Notes under the pieces: model-generated | Told to the model about the DNA's origin: nothing | Databases searched by the model: none | The model's input: the letters and a program-made list of their open reading frames with translations, nothing else | Position numbers and translations under genes: made by a program | Shown here: piece by piece, positions 1 to 7,338 of the stretch | Layout: the number at the start of each line of letters is the position of its first letter | How positions within the stretch are numbered: position 1 is the first letter of the stretch | Source of the DNA: an uncultured Selenomonadales bacterium | GTDB taxonomy: Bacteria; Bacillota; Negativicutes; Selenomonadales; Selenomonadaceae | Assembly: GCA_937877655.1 (NCBI GenBank) | Contig: CALFJC010000176.1 | Span: 1 to 64,000 of the forward strand | DNA: 64,000 nt | Direction: 5' to 3'

Positions 1-1534
1 ACAGGAGGTAAATTTCCAACGCGCTGAAGACGTGGTGAACACCGAAGATAACGATAACCTGTTGCAAACCGCCGATAATCAAACCGCCGACGACAGGAAT
101 TGTCAAGAACTGTTGAACCGCGCCGAAGACGAGGGATTCCAAACCGTGCATGATGGGACCGACTACCAAGAAGCCGAGAGCCATCGAAACAGTCAAGGTA
201 AGGAACGGAGTAACGATAAGGTCAATCATATCGGGAATAAAAGTTTTTAAGAATTGCTGGAACTTGGCGGCGAAGATACCGAGAACGAGTGCCGGAAGAA
301 CGGAACCTTGGTAGCCGACGAGCGGAATATCAAAGCCCAAGAAATTGAGCGGGATAGGAGTTTTGCCGGCATATTCGGGCATTGCAGATGCTTCAACCCA
401 TGTTAAACCTTTTTCTGCAATTTCTGCCGCCGCGCCACCGACTACATAAGCATTCGGCAAACCGGGGAAGACGAGCATTAAACCTAAAACGATACCGATA
501 ACTGCTGTGCCGCCGAATTTATTCATTGTCGACCAGCAAACCAATGCGGGCAAAAATGCAAACGCCGTATCAGTCAAAACCTGAGTCATCAACAAGAAGT
601 TGGGATCCCATTCGCTGCCCATTGAAAGTATGGCACCGCGGCAACCCATGAACAAACCTGTTGCAACCAAGACGGGGATAATCGGAACGAAAACGTCGCC
701 CAATGTACGAGAAATTTTTTGCATCAAACTCATTTCGGCATAAGCGGCTTCCTTACCGCCGCCGCCCGCCAGTGACGGTTTCAGCTTGATAAATTCTTCC
801 GTAACTTTGTCGACAAAACCTGTACCGCAGATAATCTGATACTGTTGAGCCGCGAAGAATTGTCCTTTGACGCCCTCGATATTCTCAATTTTTTTCTCTT
901 GAATCTTCGACTTGTCATTGACAATCAAGCGGAGACGCGTCGCGCAGTGCTCGGCAGTTCTTACGTTATCGGGACCGCCGACGTAGTGCATAATCGACTT
1001 CGCAACGCGTTCCGCATCGGGCAATCCCGCAAACGACTTAATCACATCGTCATCGTCAGCGGGCCCGGCGGCAGAGGCTGCTTCCTCAGCGGGAGCTTTC
1101 GCCGTGATTGACTGCCCGTCAAGCTCGACCGTGATGTCGCCGAAATCTGCGTGATTCGTGACGACAACCGGCGTCGTGGTTTCGTAGCCCGCTTTTTTAA
1201 TTGCTTCGGGGCTGAATTCAAGCAGAAGCTGTCCGCGTTTGATCTTGTCGCCCGCCTCTGCCTTCGGCGTGAAACCTTCGCCGTTCATCTTGACTGTGTC
1301 CATACCGACGTGAATCAAAAGTTCAATTCCGTCGTCGGACTTCAATCCGATTGCGTGACCCGTCGGGAAGAAAACAGTTATTTCACCGTCAAACGGCGAA
1401 AAAACTTGCCCCTTCGGATCTTGGACGGCAATACCGCGTCCCATTGCGCCGCTCGCAAAAACGGGGTCGTTGATTGAGTTCAACGGAACCAATTTACCGT
1501 TCAGCGGGCTGCTAATTCGGATGTCTTTTGCCAT
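1..1534 (-). CDS. PTS sugar transporter, fused IIA-IIB-IIC (3' end outside the window)
   Basis: Membrane permease of the phosphoenolpyruvate sugar phosphotransferase system; it phosphorylates its sugar during uptake. Read on the minus strand from ATG at 1534, it is open to the window edge, so about 511 codons are visible. Residues 1–130 are a glucose-type IIA domain with the His pair (H60, and H75 in LLIHVGMDTV). Residues 165–250 are a IIB domain with the phospho-cysteine in AEHCATRLRL (about C197). From about 255 a multi-pass IIC domain follows, ending in view at FGVHHVFSALE, like beta-glucoside/sucrose/trehalose enzymes. IIA at the N-terminus is less common than IIB-IIC-IIA. The SD GGAGGGTG precedes the ATG and a consensus promoter lies at 1600–1628. 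The substrate cannot be fixed from sequence; sucrose, trehalose or a beta-glucoside are the likely options. Confidence 0.9.
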   Translation of the reverse strand, partial: MAKDIRISSPLNGKLVPLNSINDPVFASGAMGRGIAVQDPKGQVFSPFDGEITVFFPTGHAIGLKSDDGIELLIHVGMDTVKMNGEGFTPKAEAGDKIKRGQLLLEFSPEAIKKAGYETTTPVVVTNHADFGDITVELDGQSITAKAPAEEAASAAGPADDDDVIKSFAGLPDAERVAKSIMHYVGGPDNVRTAEHCATRLRLIVNDKSKIQEKKIENIEGVKGQFFAAQQYQIICGTGFVDKVTEEFIKLKPSLAGGGGKEAAYAEMSLMQKISRTLGDVFVPIIPVLVATGLFMGCRGAILSMGSEWDPNFLLMTQVLTDTAFAFLPALVCWSTMNKFGGTAVIGIVLGLMLVFPGLPNAYVVGGAAAEIAEKGLTWVEASAMPEYAGKTPIPLNFLGFDIPLVGYQGSVLPALVLGIFAAKFQQFLKTFIPDMIDLIVTPFLTLTVSMALGFLVVGPIMHGLESLVFGAVQQFLTIPVVGGLIIGGLQQVIVIFGVHHVFSALEIYLL

Positions 1535-1599
1535 AAAAAACCACACCCTCCTGAATTTTATAAAACCCACAAATTTTATTGGTTATTAAAACCTTCAAC

Positions 1600-1628
1600 A
1601 TTATACTTTCAGAAAGTTGCAACGTCAA
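1600..1628 (-). promoter_or_regulatory. Promoter of the PTS gene
   Basis: On the minus strand TTGACG (1628–1623) and TATAAT (1605–1600) are separated by exactly 17 bases. Transcription would start near 1593 and leave a ~60-base leader before the PTS start codon. No obvious antiterminator hairpin is visible in that leader. Confidence 0.75.
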
Positions 1629-1679
1629 CGCAAAATTTTTTTTTATTTCGGGATGACAAAATGCCGCCGAGAAAAAATC

Positions 1680-1854
1680 GCTCCGAAAATTTTTTGCGGA
1701 TAAATTTCTTCGTGACAAAAATTTTTCCGACTGCCGCCTTGACGAAAATTTTTCAGCGAATCGATAACAAGGCAACGCCCGCCATGCAAAGAACTGCTCC
1801 GAAAATTTTTTGCAAAGAAATTTCTTCGTGATAAAAAATTCCGCCGACTGCCAA
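1680..1854 (-). repeat. Partial duplication of the EamA gene's 3' region
   Basis: Bases 1680–1738 repeat bases 1796–1854 at roughly 85% identity, with a period of 116 bp. The second stretch encodes the ...FYHEEISLQKIFGAV... region near the C-terminus of the EamA-type protein. The first lies just past its stop codon and would encode FCHEEIYPQKIFGAIF in a remnant without start. This looks like a decaying local duplication of the gene's tail. Confidence 0.7.
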
Positions 1855-2172
1855 CATTGCCAGCGCAATTAAAATGTTCACGATTAAAGACGCCGTCGAG
1901 AGCTCGCCGCCTGCGCGGTAAATCATTACAAATGCCGCTTCCACGCCCGTTATCGACAAGCCCATTAAAATGCAAGCCCAATTACTTTTAGCCGCCTCAA
2001 CCAAAAATTTTTCGTGCGGCGTCAGAAAAAATAAAATCGCGCTCGCCAAAAGTGCCGTCGCATAATTCACGACGAGCCCCATAAATGCATTTTGTTCCGG
2101 CGAAATCGATTTGCTTGCTATGTGATAAAGTACATTCGCAACGACGGCGATTGTTATCGGTAAAAAAATCAT
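1753..2172 (-). CDS. Small EamA/DMT-type membrane transporter
   Basis: A 139-residue hydrophobic protein of the drug/metabolite transporter superfamily, corresponding to one EamA half-unit. It has about four to five membrane segments, starting MIFLPITIAVVANVLYHIAS and ending KIFGAVLCMAGVALLSIR. The start chosen is the ATG at 2172 because GGAGGACGAG sits just upstream; an upstream in-frame ATG at 2235 would add a non-hydrophobic 21-residue leader. Single EamA units normally work as dimers; the substrate is unknown. It lies 66 bases downstream of the minus-strand exported protein, with a terminator between, so expression may depend on read-through. A degenerate copy of its 3' end follows it (1680–1738). 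Confidence 0.75.
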   Translation of the reverse strand: MIFLPITIAVVANVLYHIASKSISPEQNAFMGLVVNYATALLASAILFFLTPHEKFLVEAAKSNWACILMGLSITGVEAAFVMIYRAGGELSTASLIVNILIALAMLAVGGIFYHEEISLQKIFGAVLCMAGVALLSIR

Positions 2173-2182
2173 CTCGTCCTCC

Positions 2183-2227
2183 AAAAAAAAATTTCTGCCG
2201 CCCGAAAATTCGGAAGGCAGTTTTTTT
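2183..2227 (-). terminator. Terminator hairpin, possibly bidirectional
   Basis: The stem CTGCC…GGCAG (2195–2220) with inner CCGAA/TTCGG is followed by a run of nine T on the minus strand and seven T on the plus strand. It directly follows the stop codon of the minus-strand gene ending at 2239, and the T-run abuts the SD of the EamA gene. Confidence 0.65.
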
Positions 2228-2238
2228 ACGCTCAAAAT

Positions 2239-3207
2239 TTATCTTTCAACTACGGTTGTCATTTCGCTGAAGATGTCGTTAAGTGAATCGTCGTTTTCGG
2301 GAACATTCGACAGATTTACGGCGGGCGGATTAACCGCAGTATCTTTTCGCGGAGCAATTTGCGTAGTGTAAGCTTTCAACTCGGCGTAATAACCCATTGC
2401 GTCCAAGAGATCTCGTTCTTCGTCCGTGAGAATCACTCGCCCGGCGGCGGCTTCGTTGAGGACGTAAATCGAATAAGCGCGCATAATCGACGTGAGATCA
2501 AAAGCGGCGGTTGCCGTCGTCCAGCTCGGCTTATTAACCGTCCAAGTAAAAGTTATGTTGTTTTCTTTGAACGCCGCCAGCCAGCGATTGAAAATTTCTT
2601 TTTGTTCGGCGAGCGCATCTCCCGAAAGATTTTCAAACGTCGCCGAAGAATTTTTATCCAAAATGTTCGCAAGCTTTTTGCCTTCCAAAGTCACGTTCAT
2701 TGTCCGCAAGTCGGGCGTGTCATTCAAAATTTCTATCTTCTTGACGGCATCCAATACGTCGTTGATAATTTCGGGCTCGGTCGACTTCCAAAGAATTGCA
2801 ATTCCCGAAGGCAAGCCCGGCAAAAGCATTTTACTCCATTTGCCTTTGCGTTGAACGTAAAGCGTCATTTCATTTCCGAGCTGTTCAATGTAAAAAGGAA
2901 TTTTGTTGTTCGTCGTGAAATTATTTTTGAGATTCGTATACGTCCAATTAAATTGCCCGCCCATTCTCAAGGAGCCGTCTTTCAAAACCTGCGCTCTGGA
3001 ATCAATGTCGAGATGAAAATTTGTGGAGAAAAGCGTTAAGTCTTGTTCGAAAATGCGCGTGTTCGGGGCTTGCGAAACATAAGCTTCGCGAAAAGCCCAA
3101 ATGCCTTCTTTACTCATGTCAGCCGCGTCAGCCGCCGCATTGCCGCCGAAAAAAATTGTGCCGCCGACAGCTGCAAGTGCCGCGAGGCGACGAAAATTTA
3201 AATTCAT
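2239..3207 (-). CDS. Exported protein of unknown function
   Basis: A 322-residue protein with an N-terminal Sec signal peptide: a basic start, then LAALAAVGGTIFFGGNAAA, with likely cleavage near ADAA. There is no lipobox cysteine. The mature part is soluble and rich in beta-type segments, with no motif I can assign; the overall look (about 300 residues, many Thr/Leu, amphipathic strands) recalls LolA/LppX-like lipoprotein-fold proteins, but that is inference only. The ATG at 3207 is chosen because GGAGGTAAAGTC precedes it and the signal peptide begins there; an in-frame upstream start at 3261 overlaps the promoter -35. It has its own consensus promoter (3233–3261), divergent from the FkbM gene, and its own terminator. 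Confidence 0.75.
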   Translation of the reverse strand: MNLNFRRLAALAAVGGTIFFGGNAAADAADMSKEGIWAFREAYVSQAPNTRIFEQDLTLFSTNFHLDIDSRAQVLKDGSLRMGGQFNWTYTNLKNNFTTNNKIPFYIEQLGNEMTLYVQRKGKWSKMLLPGLPSGIAILWKSTEPEIINDVLDAVKKIEILNDTPDLRTMNVTLEGKKLANILDKNSSATFENLSGDALAEQKEIFNRWLAAFKENNITFTWTVNKPSWTTATAAFDLTSIMRAYSIYVLNEAAAGRVILTDEERDLLDAMGYYAELKAYTTQIAPRKDTAVNPPAVNLSNVPENDDSLNDIFSEMTTVVER

Positions 3208-3232
3208 GACTTTACCTCCGAAATTTTTCTGC

Positions 3233-3261
3233 ATAATAAACGCGGCGATTTTCCTTGTCAA
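3233..3261 (-). promoter_or_regulatory. Promoter of the exported protein gene
   Basis: On the minus strand TTGACA (3261–3256) and TATTAT (3238–3233) are separated by 17 bases, followed 26 bases later by the start codon at 3207. Confidence 0.8.
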
Positions 3262-3328
3262 GGCAGGAAATGAATAAGGCTTGTTGAAATAGAAATGAAA
3301 ATTTTTGCGGAGAGGAATCGTTACTCAA

Positions 3329-4441
3329 ATGAAAATCGTTTTGTTCAAATTTCCTTATATCGATCCGAGTTTTTGCGTAAAACTCTGCGGGCTTGCCGAA
3401 AAATTGGAATACGACATTGCGGGAATTGTCTCCTTTGATTTGGAAGAGAAGTCGACTTCGATTAAAAATTATCCTGTCTATCCGCTGAACGAAATTTTAA
3501 ACTTGTCGTGGGACGCGGCGGTTTTTGCTTGTGATGAAGATGTTTTTGATGACATTGCGCCGCAAATGGTCGAGCTTGGAATCGGACGTCGCGAGCAGTT
3601 TAAAAGTTGTTTTTGGCTTTTGAAACAGCTGATGATAATGAAATACGAAGACTTCGATGACCCGGCAATTCTGGAGACAATCGAGTATTGGAAGACGCAT
3701 GAAATTTCTGTTTTCAATCAGCATATTCCGCCGGAGAAGGGAACTCTCACAAAAGTTTTTTTTGACAGCGAATGCGATTTGCCGTTTGTTTATTTCAAAA
3801 CGGTCGGCGGCGATTGGCGCAAAATGTATTATCCGCACGAAGAAAACTTTGTAATTCTTAATGGAGAAAAATTTGTGGCAAACCTTATGACAGAGCAGTT
3901 GCCGACTTCGCCGCATCTTTATATCAAAGACGATCATAAAATCTGCGCGGGAGATATTATCATTGATGCGGGCGTTTGTGAAGGAAATTTTGCGCTGAGA
4001 TATATCGATCTCTGTTCCAAAATGTATCTGTTTGAATCCGATCCGAAATGGATTGAGCCGTTGAATCAAACCTTCAAAAATTATCGCGACAAGGTTGAAA
4101 TTATTCCGCGCTTTGTTTCAAACGTCACGGACGAAAAAAATATTACAATCGATAATGCGTTGCCCGACTTTCAAGGCGAAAAAATTTTTCTCAAAATGGA
4201 CATCGAGGGAGCCGAGCCGCTCGCTCTGCGCGGCGCGAAAAAAATTCTCACAAATAATTTCGTCAAAGCTTCTGTCTGCAGTTATCACAATGCGGAAGAT
4301 TTATTAAAGATAAAATCTCTCTTCAGAAAATACGGCTACAAAACTTCGACGAGTAAAGGTTGGATGATTTTCATTTGGGATCCGAAAATTTTTGACACGG
4401 CGGACTTCAGAAAGGGAATCGTCTACGCCGAAAATTATTGA
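3329..4441 (+). CDS. FkbM-family SAM-dependent methyltransferase
   Basis: A 370-residue protein. The C-terminal half (about residues 215–345) is an FkbM methyltransferase domain: motif I reads IIDAGVCEGNFALRYIDL, an acidic residue follows in LFESDP, and the family signature FLKMDIEGAEPLALRGA is present. FkbM enzymes O-methylate sugars and other small molecules. The N-terminal ~200 residues are not recognisable beyond a Rossmann-like start (MKIVLFKFPYIDPSF…), and in related proteins often bind nucleotide sugars or serve as a partner domain. The ATG at 3329 is preferred over a TTG at 3305 because the GGAGAGG motif lies between them. Likely role: surface polysaccharide or glycoprotein modification. 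Confidence 0.8.
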   Translation: MKIVLFKFPYIDPSFCVKLCGLAEKLEYDIAGIVSFDLEEKSTSIKNYPVYPLNEILNLSWDAAVFACDEDVFDDIAPQMVELGIGRREQFKSCFWLLKQLMIMKYEDFDDPAILETIEYWKTHEISVFNQHIPPEKGTLTKVFFDSECDLPFVYFKTVGGDWRKMYYPHEENFVILNGEKFVANLMTEQLPTSPHLYIKDDHKICAGDIIIDAGVCEGNFALRYIDLCSKMYLFESDPKWIEPLNQTFKNYRDKVEIIPRFVSNVTDEKNITIDNALPDFQGEKIFLKMDIEGAEPLALRGAKKILTNNFVKASVCSYHNAEDLLKIKSLFRKYGYKTSTSKGWMIFIWDPKIFDTADFRKGIVYAENY

Positions 4442-4455
4442 GACAAAGATAAAAC

Positions 4456-4484
4456 TTGCGAAAGAACGGGCTAACTGCTATTAT
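4456..4484 (+). promoter_or_regulatory. Promoter of the divIC–ftsH operon
   Basis: TTGCGA (4456–4461) and TATTAT (4479–4484) with a 17-base spacer, about 20 bases before the start of the FtsB/DivIC gene. Confidence 0.65.
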
Positions 4485-4508
4485 AGGAAAAATTGAGGAG
4501 GCGACGTG

Positions 4509-4787
4509 ATGACCCAAAGGAAAAGTTTCAACTGGTTTGCTTTGATAATGTTAGTGATGATCGCTTACTTCACAACGGTTTTAGTTTCTCAACAAGTGCA
4601 CTTGTCACATGTAAGCGAAAGTCAGCGAATCGCCGATAAAAGATTGGAAAAGGCAAAGGCGACGAACGAAAAATTACGCAAGGAACTCGCCGAACTTCAA
4701 GACATTAACAACATTGAGAAATTGGCGCGTGAGGAATTGGGATTCACCAAAGAAGGCGAAATGCCCTATCAAACGACGCGACAGTAA
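4509..4787 (+). CDS. divIC: Septum formation initiator, FtsB/DivIC family
   Basis: A 92-residue bitopic division protein: a short cytoplasmic N-terminus, one membrane segment (WFALIMLVMIAYFTTVLV), then a coiled coil (ISEMLRSEQ-like heptads; visible as RLEKAKATNEKLRKELAELQ) and the conserved ending NIEKLAREELGFTKEGE. It would sit in the divisome with FtsL and FtsQ/DivIB and signal septal peptidoglycan synthesis. The ATG at 4509 has GGAGG seven bases upstream; a GTG directly before it (4506) is the alternative. It opens an operon with the S1 protein, tilS, hpt and ftsH, the same order as divIC–yabR–tilS–hprT–ftsH in Bacillus. Confidence 0.85.
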   Translation: MTQRKSFNWFALIMLVMIAYFTTVLVSQQVHLSHVSESQRIADKRLEKAKATNEKLRKELAELQDINNIEKLAREELGFTKEGEMPYQTTRQ

Positions 4788-4812
4788 AAAAATTTTTTGG
4801 GAGGACAAAATT

Positions 4813-5238
4813 TTGGCAATGGAAGCAGGTAACATTGTTGAAGGCAAGGTTACGCGAATTACGAACTTTGGTGCCTTCGTGGAGCTGGAAGAAGGAAAAG
4901 TCGGGCTGATTCACATTTCGGAGGTCGCCGATGTCTATGTCAATGACGTTCACGATTTTTTGAGCGAGGGCGACAAAGTTCAAGTGAAAATCGTCAGCAT
5001 TGACGGCAACAAAATTGCCTTGTCGCTGAAACAGGCAAAGCCCAAGCCGCCCGAAAGTGAAGCGCAATCTTCAAAACAAAATCGGCGCGGCGACTTTCGC
5101 AAACCGCAAAAACAACTGTCGGCATCGTTTGAAGATAAGCTGTCGAAATTCCTTAAGGACAGCGACGAACGCTTAACGGATTTAAAAAGAAAAACGGACT
5201 CCAAGCGCGGCGGTCGCGGCTCGCGGCGGTCGGATTAA
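4813..5238 (+). CDS. S1-domain RNA-binding protein (YabR-like)
   Basis: A 141-residue protein with one S1 domain at residues 4–76: GNIVEGKVTRITNFGAFVEL, then GLIHISEV, then a closing NKIALSLKQAK. A basic, Pro/Ser/Lys-rich tail (about residues 77–141, many KR pairs and an RGGRGSRR end) suggests RNA or ribosome contact. S1 proteins of this size downstream of divIC are the YabR/GSP13 group, linked to translation and stress. The start is TTG at 4813, with GGGAGGA eight bases upstream; ATG at 4819 is possible but too far from the SD. It follows divIC by 25 bases. Confidence 0.8.
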   Translation: MAMEAGNIVEGKVTRITNFGAFVELEEGKVGLIHISEVADVYVNDVHDFLSEGDKVQVKIVSIDGNKIALSLKQAKPKPPESEAQSSKQNRRGDFRKPQKQLSASFEDKLSKFLKDSDERLTDLKRKTDSKRGGRGSRRSD

Positions 5239-5264
5239 ATCGCGTCCCTTGCACTTTTTTTTTA

Positions 5265-5313
5265 ATTAGGAACCAGGAACTAAAACCTAAAACCTAAAAC
5301 CTAAAACCTATCA
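5265..5313 (+). repeat. Heptad minisatellite before tilS
   Basis: Four to five copies of a TAAAACC-type 7-mer, preceded by a related ATTAGGAACCAGGAACT stretch. It fills most of the gap between the S1 gene and tilS. It belongs to the family of 7–8 bp periodic repeats seen at six other places in this window. Confidence 0.8.
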
Positions 5314-5330
5314 GGAATGGAGAATTGCCG

Positions 5331-6317
5331 TTGCTGAAAAAATTTGTTGACGTCTGCGCAACAGAAAAAATTTTCGACGGCGTCCGCAAAATTTTAATCG
5401 CGGTATCGGGCGGAGCAGATTCGCTTGCGTTGGCTGAACTGCTGATAAATTCTCGGCGAAGATTCGATTTAGAACTTTGCATTGCGCACTTTGAACACGG
5501 CTTGCGCGGACAAGAATCGCTTGACGACGCGGCTTTTGTAAAAAATTTTGCCGAAGAACACGCCATAAAATTTGTCGGAGCCGGCGGCGACGTTAAAGCT
5601 TTCGCGGCAGAAAATAAAATTTCAATCGAGACGGCAGCGCGAATTCTTCGTTACGAATTTTTAAGCAAAGTCAAACGAGATTTAAATTTTGACGCGATAG
5701 CATTGGCGCATCATGCCGACGATCAAGCAGAGACAATTTTAATGCGGCTTCTGCGCGGTGCGACTTCGGAAGGTTTATCGGCGATGAAGTTCAGAACTTT
5801 TTCCGAAGAATACGGCTTGTTGATTCGCCCGCTGTTAAGATTCAGGAAAGTCGAGCTTGAAAATTTCTGCCGAGAAAAAAATTTACTGCCGCGCCTTGAC
5901 GCAACCAATTTCGAGGCGGAAGCGACGCGCAATAAAATTCGCTTGGAACTTATCCCGACGTTGGAGAAATTTAATCCCGCGCTTGTCGAAACTCTCTGCA
6001 GACTCGGCGAAGTCACGGCGGAAGAATCGGACTTCATCTCCGCGCAGGCAGAAAAAATTTTCTCCGCCGTCGTCAAAGGAAATTGCATTATCCGCGCAGA
6101 TTTTTTGAAACTCCATCCCGCACTTCAACGAGTCGTCATAAAAAAATTTCTCGCAAAAGTCACGGGCTCGACAAAAGATTTCGGCTTTGTGCACTTTGAA
6201 GGCGTCCGAAAAGTTTTGTTGAACAATTTGTCGGGTGTCGAGATCCCAAAAAATTTGCGGGCTGATTTAAGGAAAGGAAAACTTTACATAACCAAAAATT
6301 TTATCGGAAAGGGTTGA
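5331..6317 (+). CDS. tilS: tRNA(Ile)-lysidine synthetase
   Basis: Converts C34 of the CAU-anticodon tRNA(Ile) to lysidine using ATP and lysine, so that it reads AUA. The N-terminal PP-loop ATPase shows AVSGGADSLALAEL near residues 22–36, then the family motifs AHFEHGLRG and ALAHHADDQAETILMRLLRG. A helical linker and a shorter C-terminal region follow. At about 328 residues it is a short TilS; many have 430–460 residues, so the last C-terminal subdomain is reduced or absent. TTG at 5331 is chosen as start since GGAG lies eight bases upstream; TTG at 5325 would be too close. It overlaps the hpt initiation region and belongs to the divIC–ftsH operon. Confidence 0.88.
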   Translation: MLKKFVDVCATEKIFDGVRKILIAVSGGADSLALAELLINSRRRFDLELCIAHFEHGLRGQESLDDAAFVKNFAEEHAIKFVGAGGDVKAFAAENKISIETAARILRYEFLSKVKRDLNFDAIALAHHADDQAETILMRLLRGATSEGLSAMKFRTFSEEYGLLIRPLLRFRKVELENFCREKNLLPRLDATNFEAEATRNKIRLELIPTLEKFNPALVETLCRLGEVTAEESDFISAQAEKIFSAVVKGNCIIRADFLKLHPALQRVVIKKFLAKVTGSTKDFGFVHFEGVRKVLLNNLSGVEIPKNLRADLRKGKLYITKNFIGKG

Positions 6318-6322
6318 TTGCT

Positions 6323-6880
6323 TTGAAAAGTAAGGAAGATTACATTGAACGCGTGCTGTACACCGAGGAAGAGATCGCCGCTCGTGTCAAGGAGCTCAGC
6401 GCGCAAATCAGCGAGGATTACAAAAATATCGCCAAGCCGCTTTTGACGGTCGGCATTCTCAACGGCGCGGTTATGTTTTATACCGACGTTGTGCGGCGGC
6501 TGACCATTCCCGTCCAATTCGATTTTCTTATCGCCTCCAGCTACGATGCCAATTCTCACACAAGCGGCAAAGTCAACATTCTTAAAAATCTCGACAACGA
6601 TCCGAAGGGCAGAGATATTTTGCTTGTGGAAGACATTATCGACTCCGGCACTACGATGAATTTTCTTATCGAATATTTTCTTGACAAGAAGGCGAACAGC
6701 GTAAAAATCTGTACGCTTCTCAACAAGCCGAGCCGCCGCAAAGTCGATGTCAAGATTGATTATTGCGGCTTTGAAGTTCCCGATGATTTTATTGTCGGCT
6801 ACGGGCTTGACTTCGCGCAACATTATCGCAACCTGCCTTATCTGGGAATTCTGAAACGCAGTGTTTACGGTGGAAAATGA
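6323..6880 (+). CDS. hpt: Hypoxanthine phosphoribosyltransferase
   Basis: A purine-salvage enzyme that makes IMP/GMP from hypoxanthine/guanine and PRPP. It is about 185 residues long, the usual size. The PRPP-binding loop reads ILLVEDIIDSGTTMNFL; the flexible loop region has SSYDANSHTSGKVN, and the C-terminal purine contact region reads DFIVGYGLDFAQHYRNLPY. The start is probably TTG at 6323, with GGAAAGGG nine bases upstream; TTG at 6314 is in frame but overlaps the SD. The tilS stop codon (6315–6317) lies within this initiation region, so translational coupling is likely. The gene order tilS–hpt–ftsH is conserved in Firmicutes. Confidence 0.9.
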   Translation: MKSKEDYIERVLYTEEEIAARVKELSAQISEDYKNIAKPLLTVGILNGAVMFYTDVVRRLTIPVQFDFLIASSYDANSHTSGKVNILKNLDNDPKGRDILLVEDIIDSGTTMNFLIEYFLDKKANSVKICTLLNKPSRRKVDVKIDYCGFEVPDDFIVGYGLDFAQHYRNLPYLGILKRSVYGGK

Positions 6881-6883
6881 AAA

Positions 6884-6924
6884 GCAATTAGCAATTAGCA
6901 ATTAGTAATGAGTAATGAGCAATG
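6884..6924 (+). repeat. Minisatellite upstream of the four-helix-bundle gene
   Basis: Tandem AGCAATT / ATGAGTA-type 7-mers run from just after the hpt stop to the start codon of the next gene; the ATG itself is part of the repeat (ATGAGCAATG). A related repeat in opposite orientation lies downstream of the gene at 7288–7323. Confidence 0.8.
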
Positions 6925-7278
6925 AAAAAATTCAATGTGATAGTTGATAAGAGCATGGATTTTGCCGTAAGGATTGTGAAGCTGTATAAATTTTTGAAGG
7001 ATACTCGTTCGGAATATGTTCTTTCAAAGCAAGTTTTGAGAAGCGGCACAAGTATAGGAGCCAACATCAAGGAAGCGACCTATGCTCAATCCAAAGCAGA
7101 TTTTAACGCGAAAATGTATATTGCCATGAAAGAAGCATCTGAAACCGAATATTGGATTGAACTTCTTGAAAGAACCGAATACATAACGAAAAAGCAAGCC
7201 GAGAGTTTGCTGACAGATTGTGTCGAGCTTATTAAAATTTTGACTGCCATTACAAAAACCGTAAAGAGTAATTCCTGA
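6922..7278 (+). CDS. Four-helix-bundle protein (23S rRNA intervening-sequence protein family)
   Basis: A 118-residue, all-helical protein of the family first found encoded by 23S rRNA intervening sequences and related to the Avd accessory protein of diversity-generating retroelements. The family marks are SMDFAVRIVKLYKFLKD at the start, then LRSGTSIGANIKEA and a late SETEYWIELLERT. The biochemical role is unknown; some relatives bind nucleic acid. It interrupts the usual hpt–ftsH order, has no clear SD, and its start codon lies in a minisatellite, with an inverted version of the repeat after its stop. This looks like an inserted cassette. Confidence 0.85.
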   Translation: MKKFNVIVDKSMDFAVRIVKLYKFLKDTRSEYVLSKQVLRSGTSIGANIKEATYAQSKADFNAKMYIAMKEASETEYWIELLERTEYITKKQAESLLTDCVELIKILTAITKTVKSNS

Positions 7279-7287
7279 TTCCAAATT

Positions 7288-7323
7288 CATTACTCATTAC
7301 ACATTGCTCATTACACATTAATT
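7288..7323 (-). repeat. Minisatellite downstream of the four-helix-bundle gene
   Basis: The plus strand reads CATTACTCATTACACATTG and onwards. Its reverse complement shares TAATGAGCAATG and TAATGAGTAATG with the repeat at 6884–6924, so the two form inverted flanks around the gene. Confidence 0.8.
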
Positions 7324-7338
7324 AAAGGGGCGTTTTGA

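Noticed and set aside
1512..1981. Two overlapping minus-strand ORFs (118 and 112 codons) around the EamA gene
   Set aside because: They are alternative frames of the EamA gene and its duplicated tail, with Phe/Arg-rich translations typical of shadow frames.
5281..5312. TAAAACC repeats as a telomere- or CRISPR-like array
   Set aside because: The unit is seven bases with no spacers, and the tract is one of several minisatellites of the same class. No CRISPR repeats or cas genes were seen in the window.
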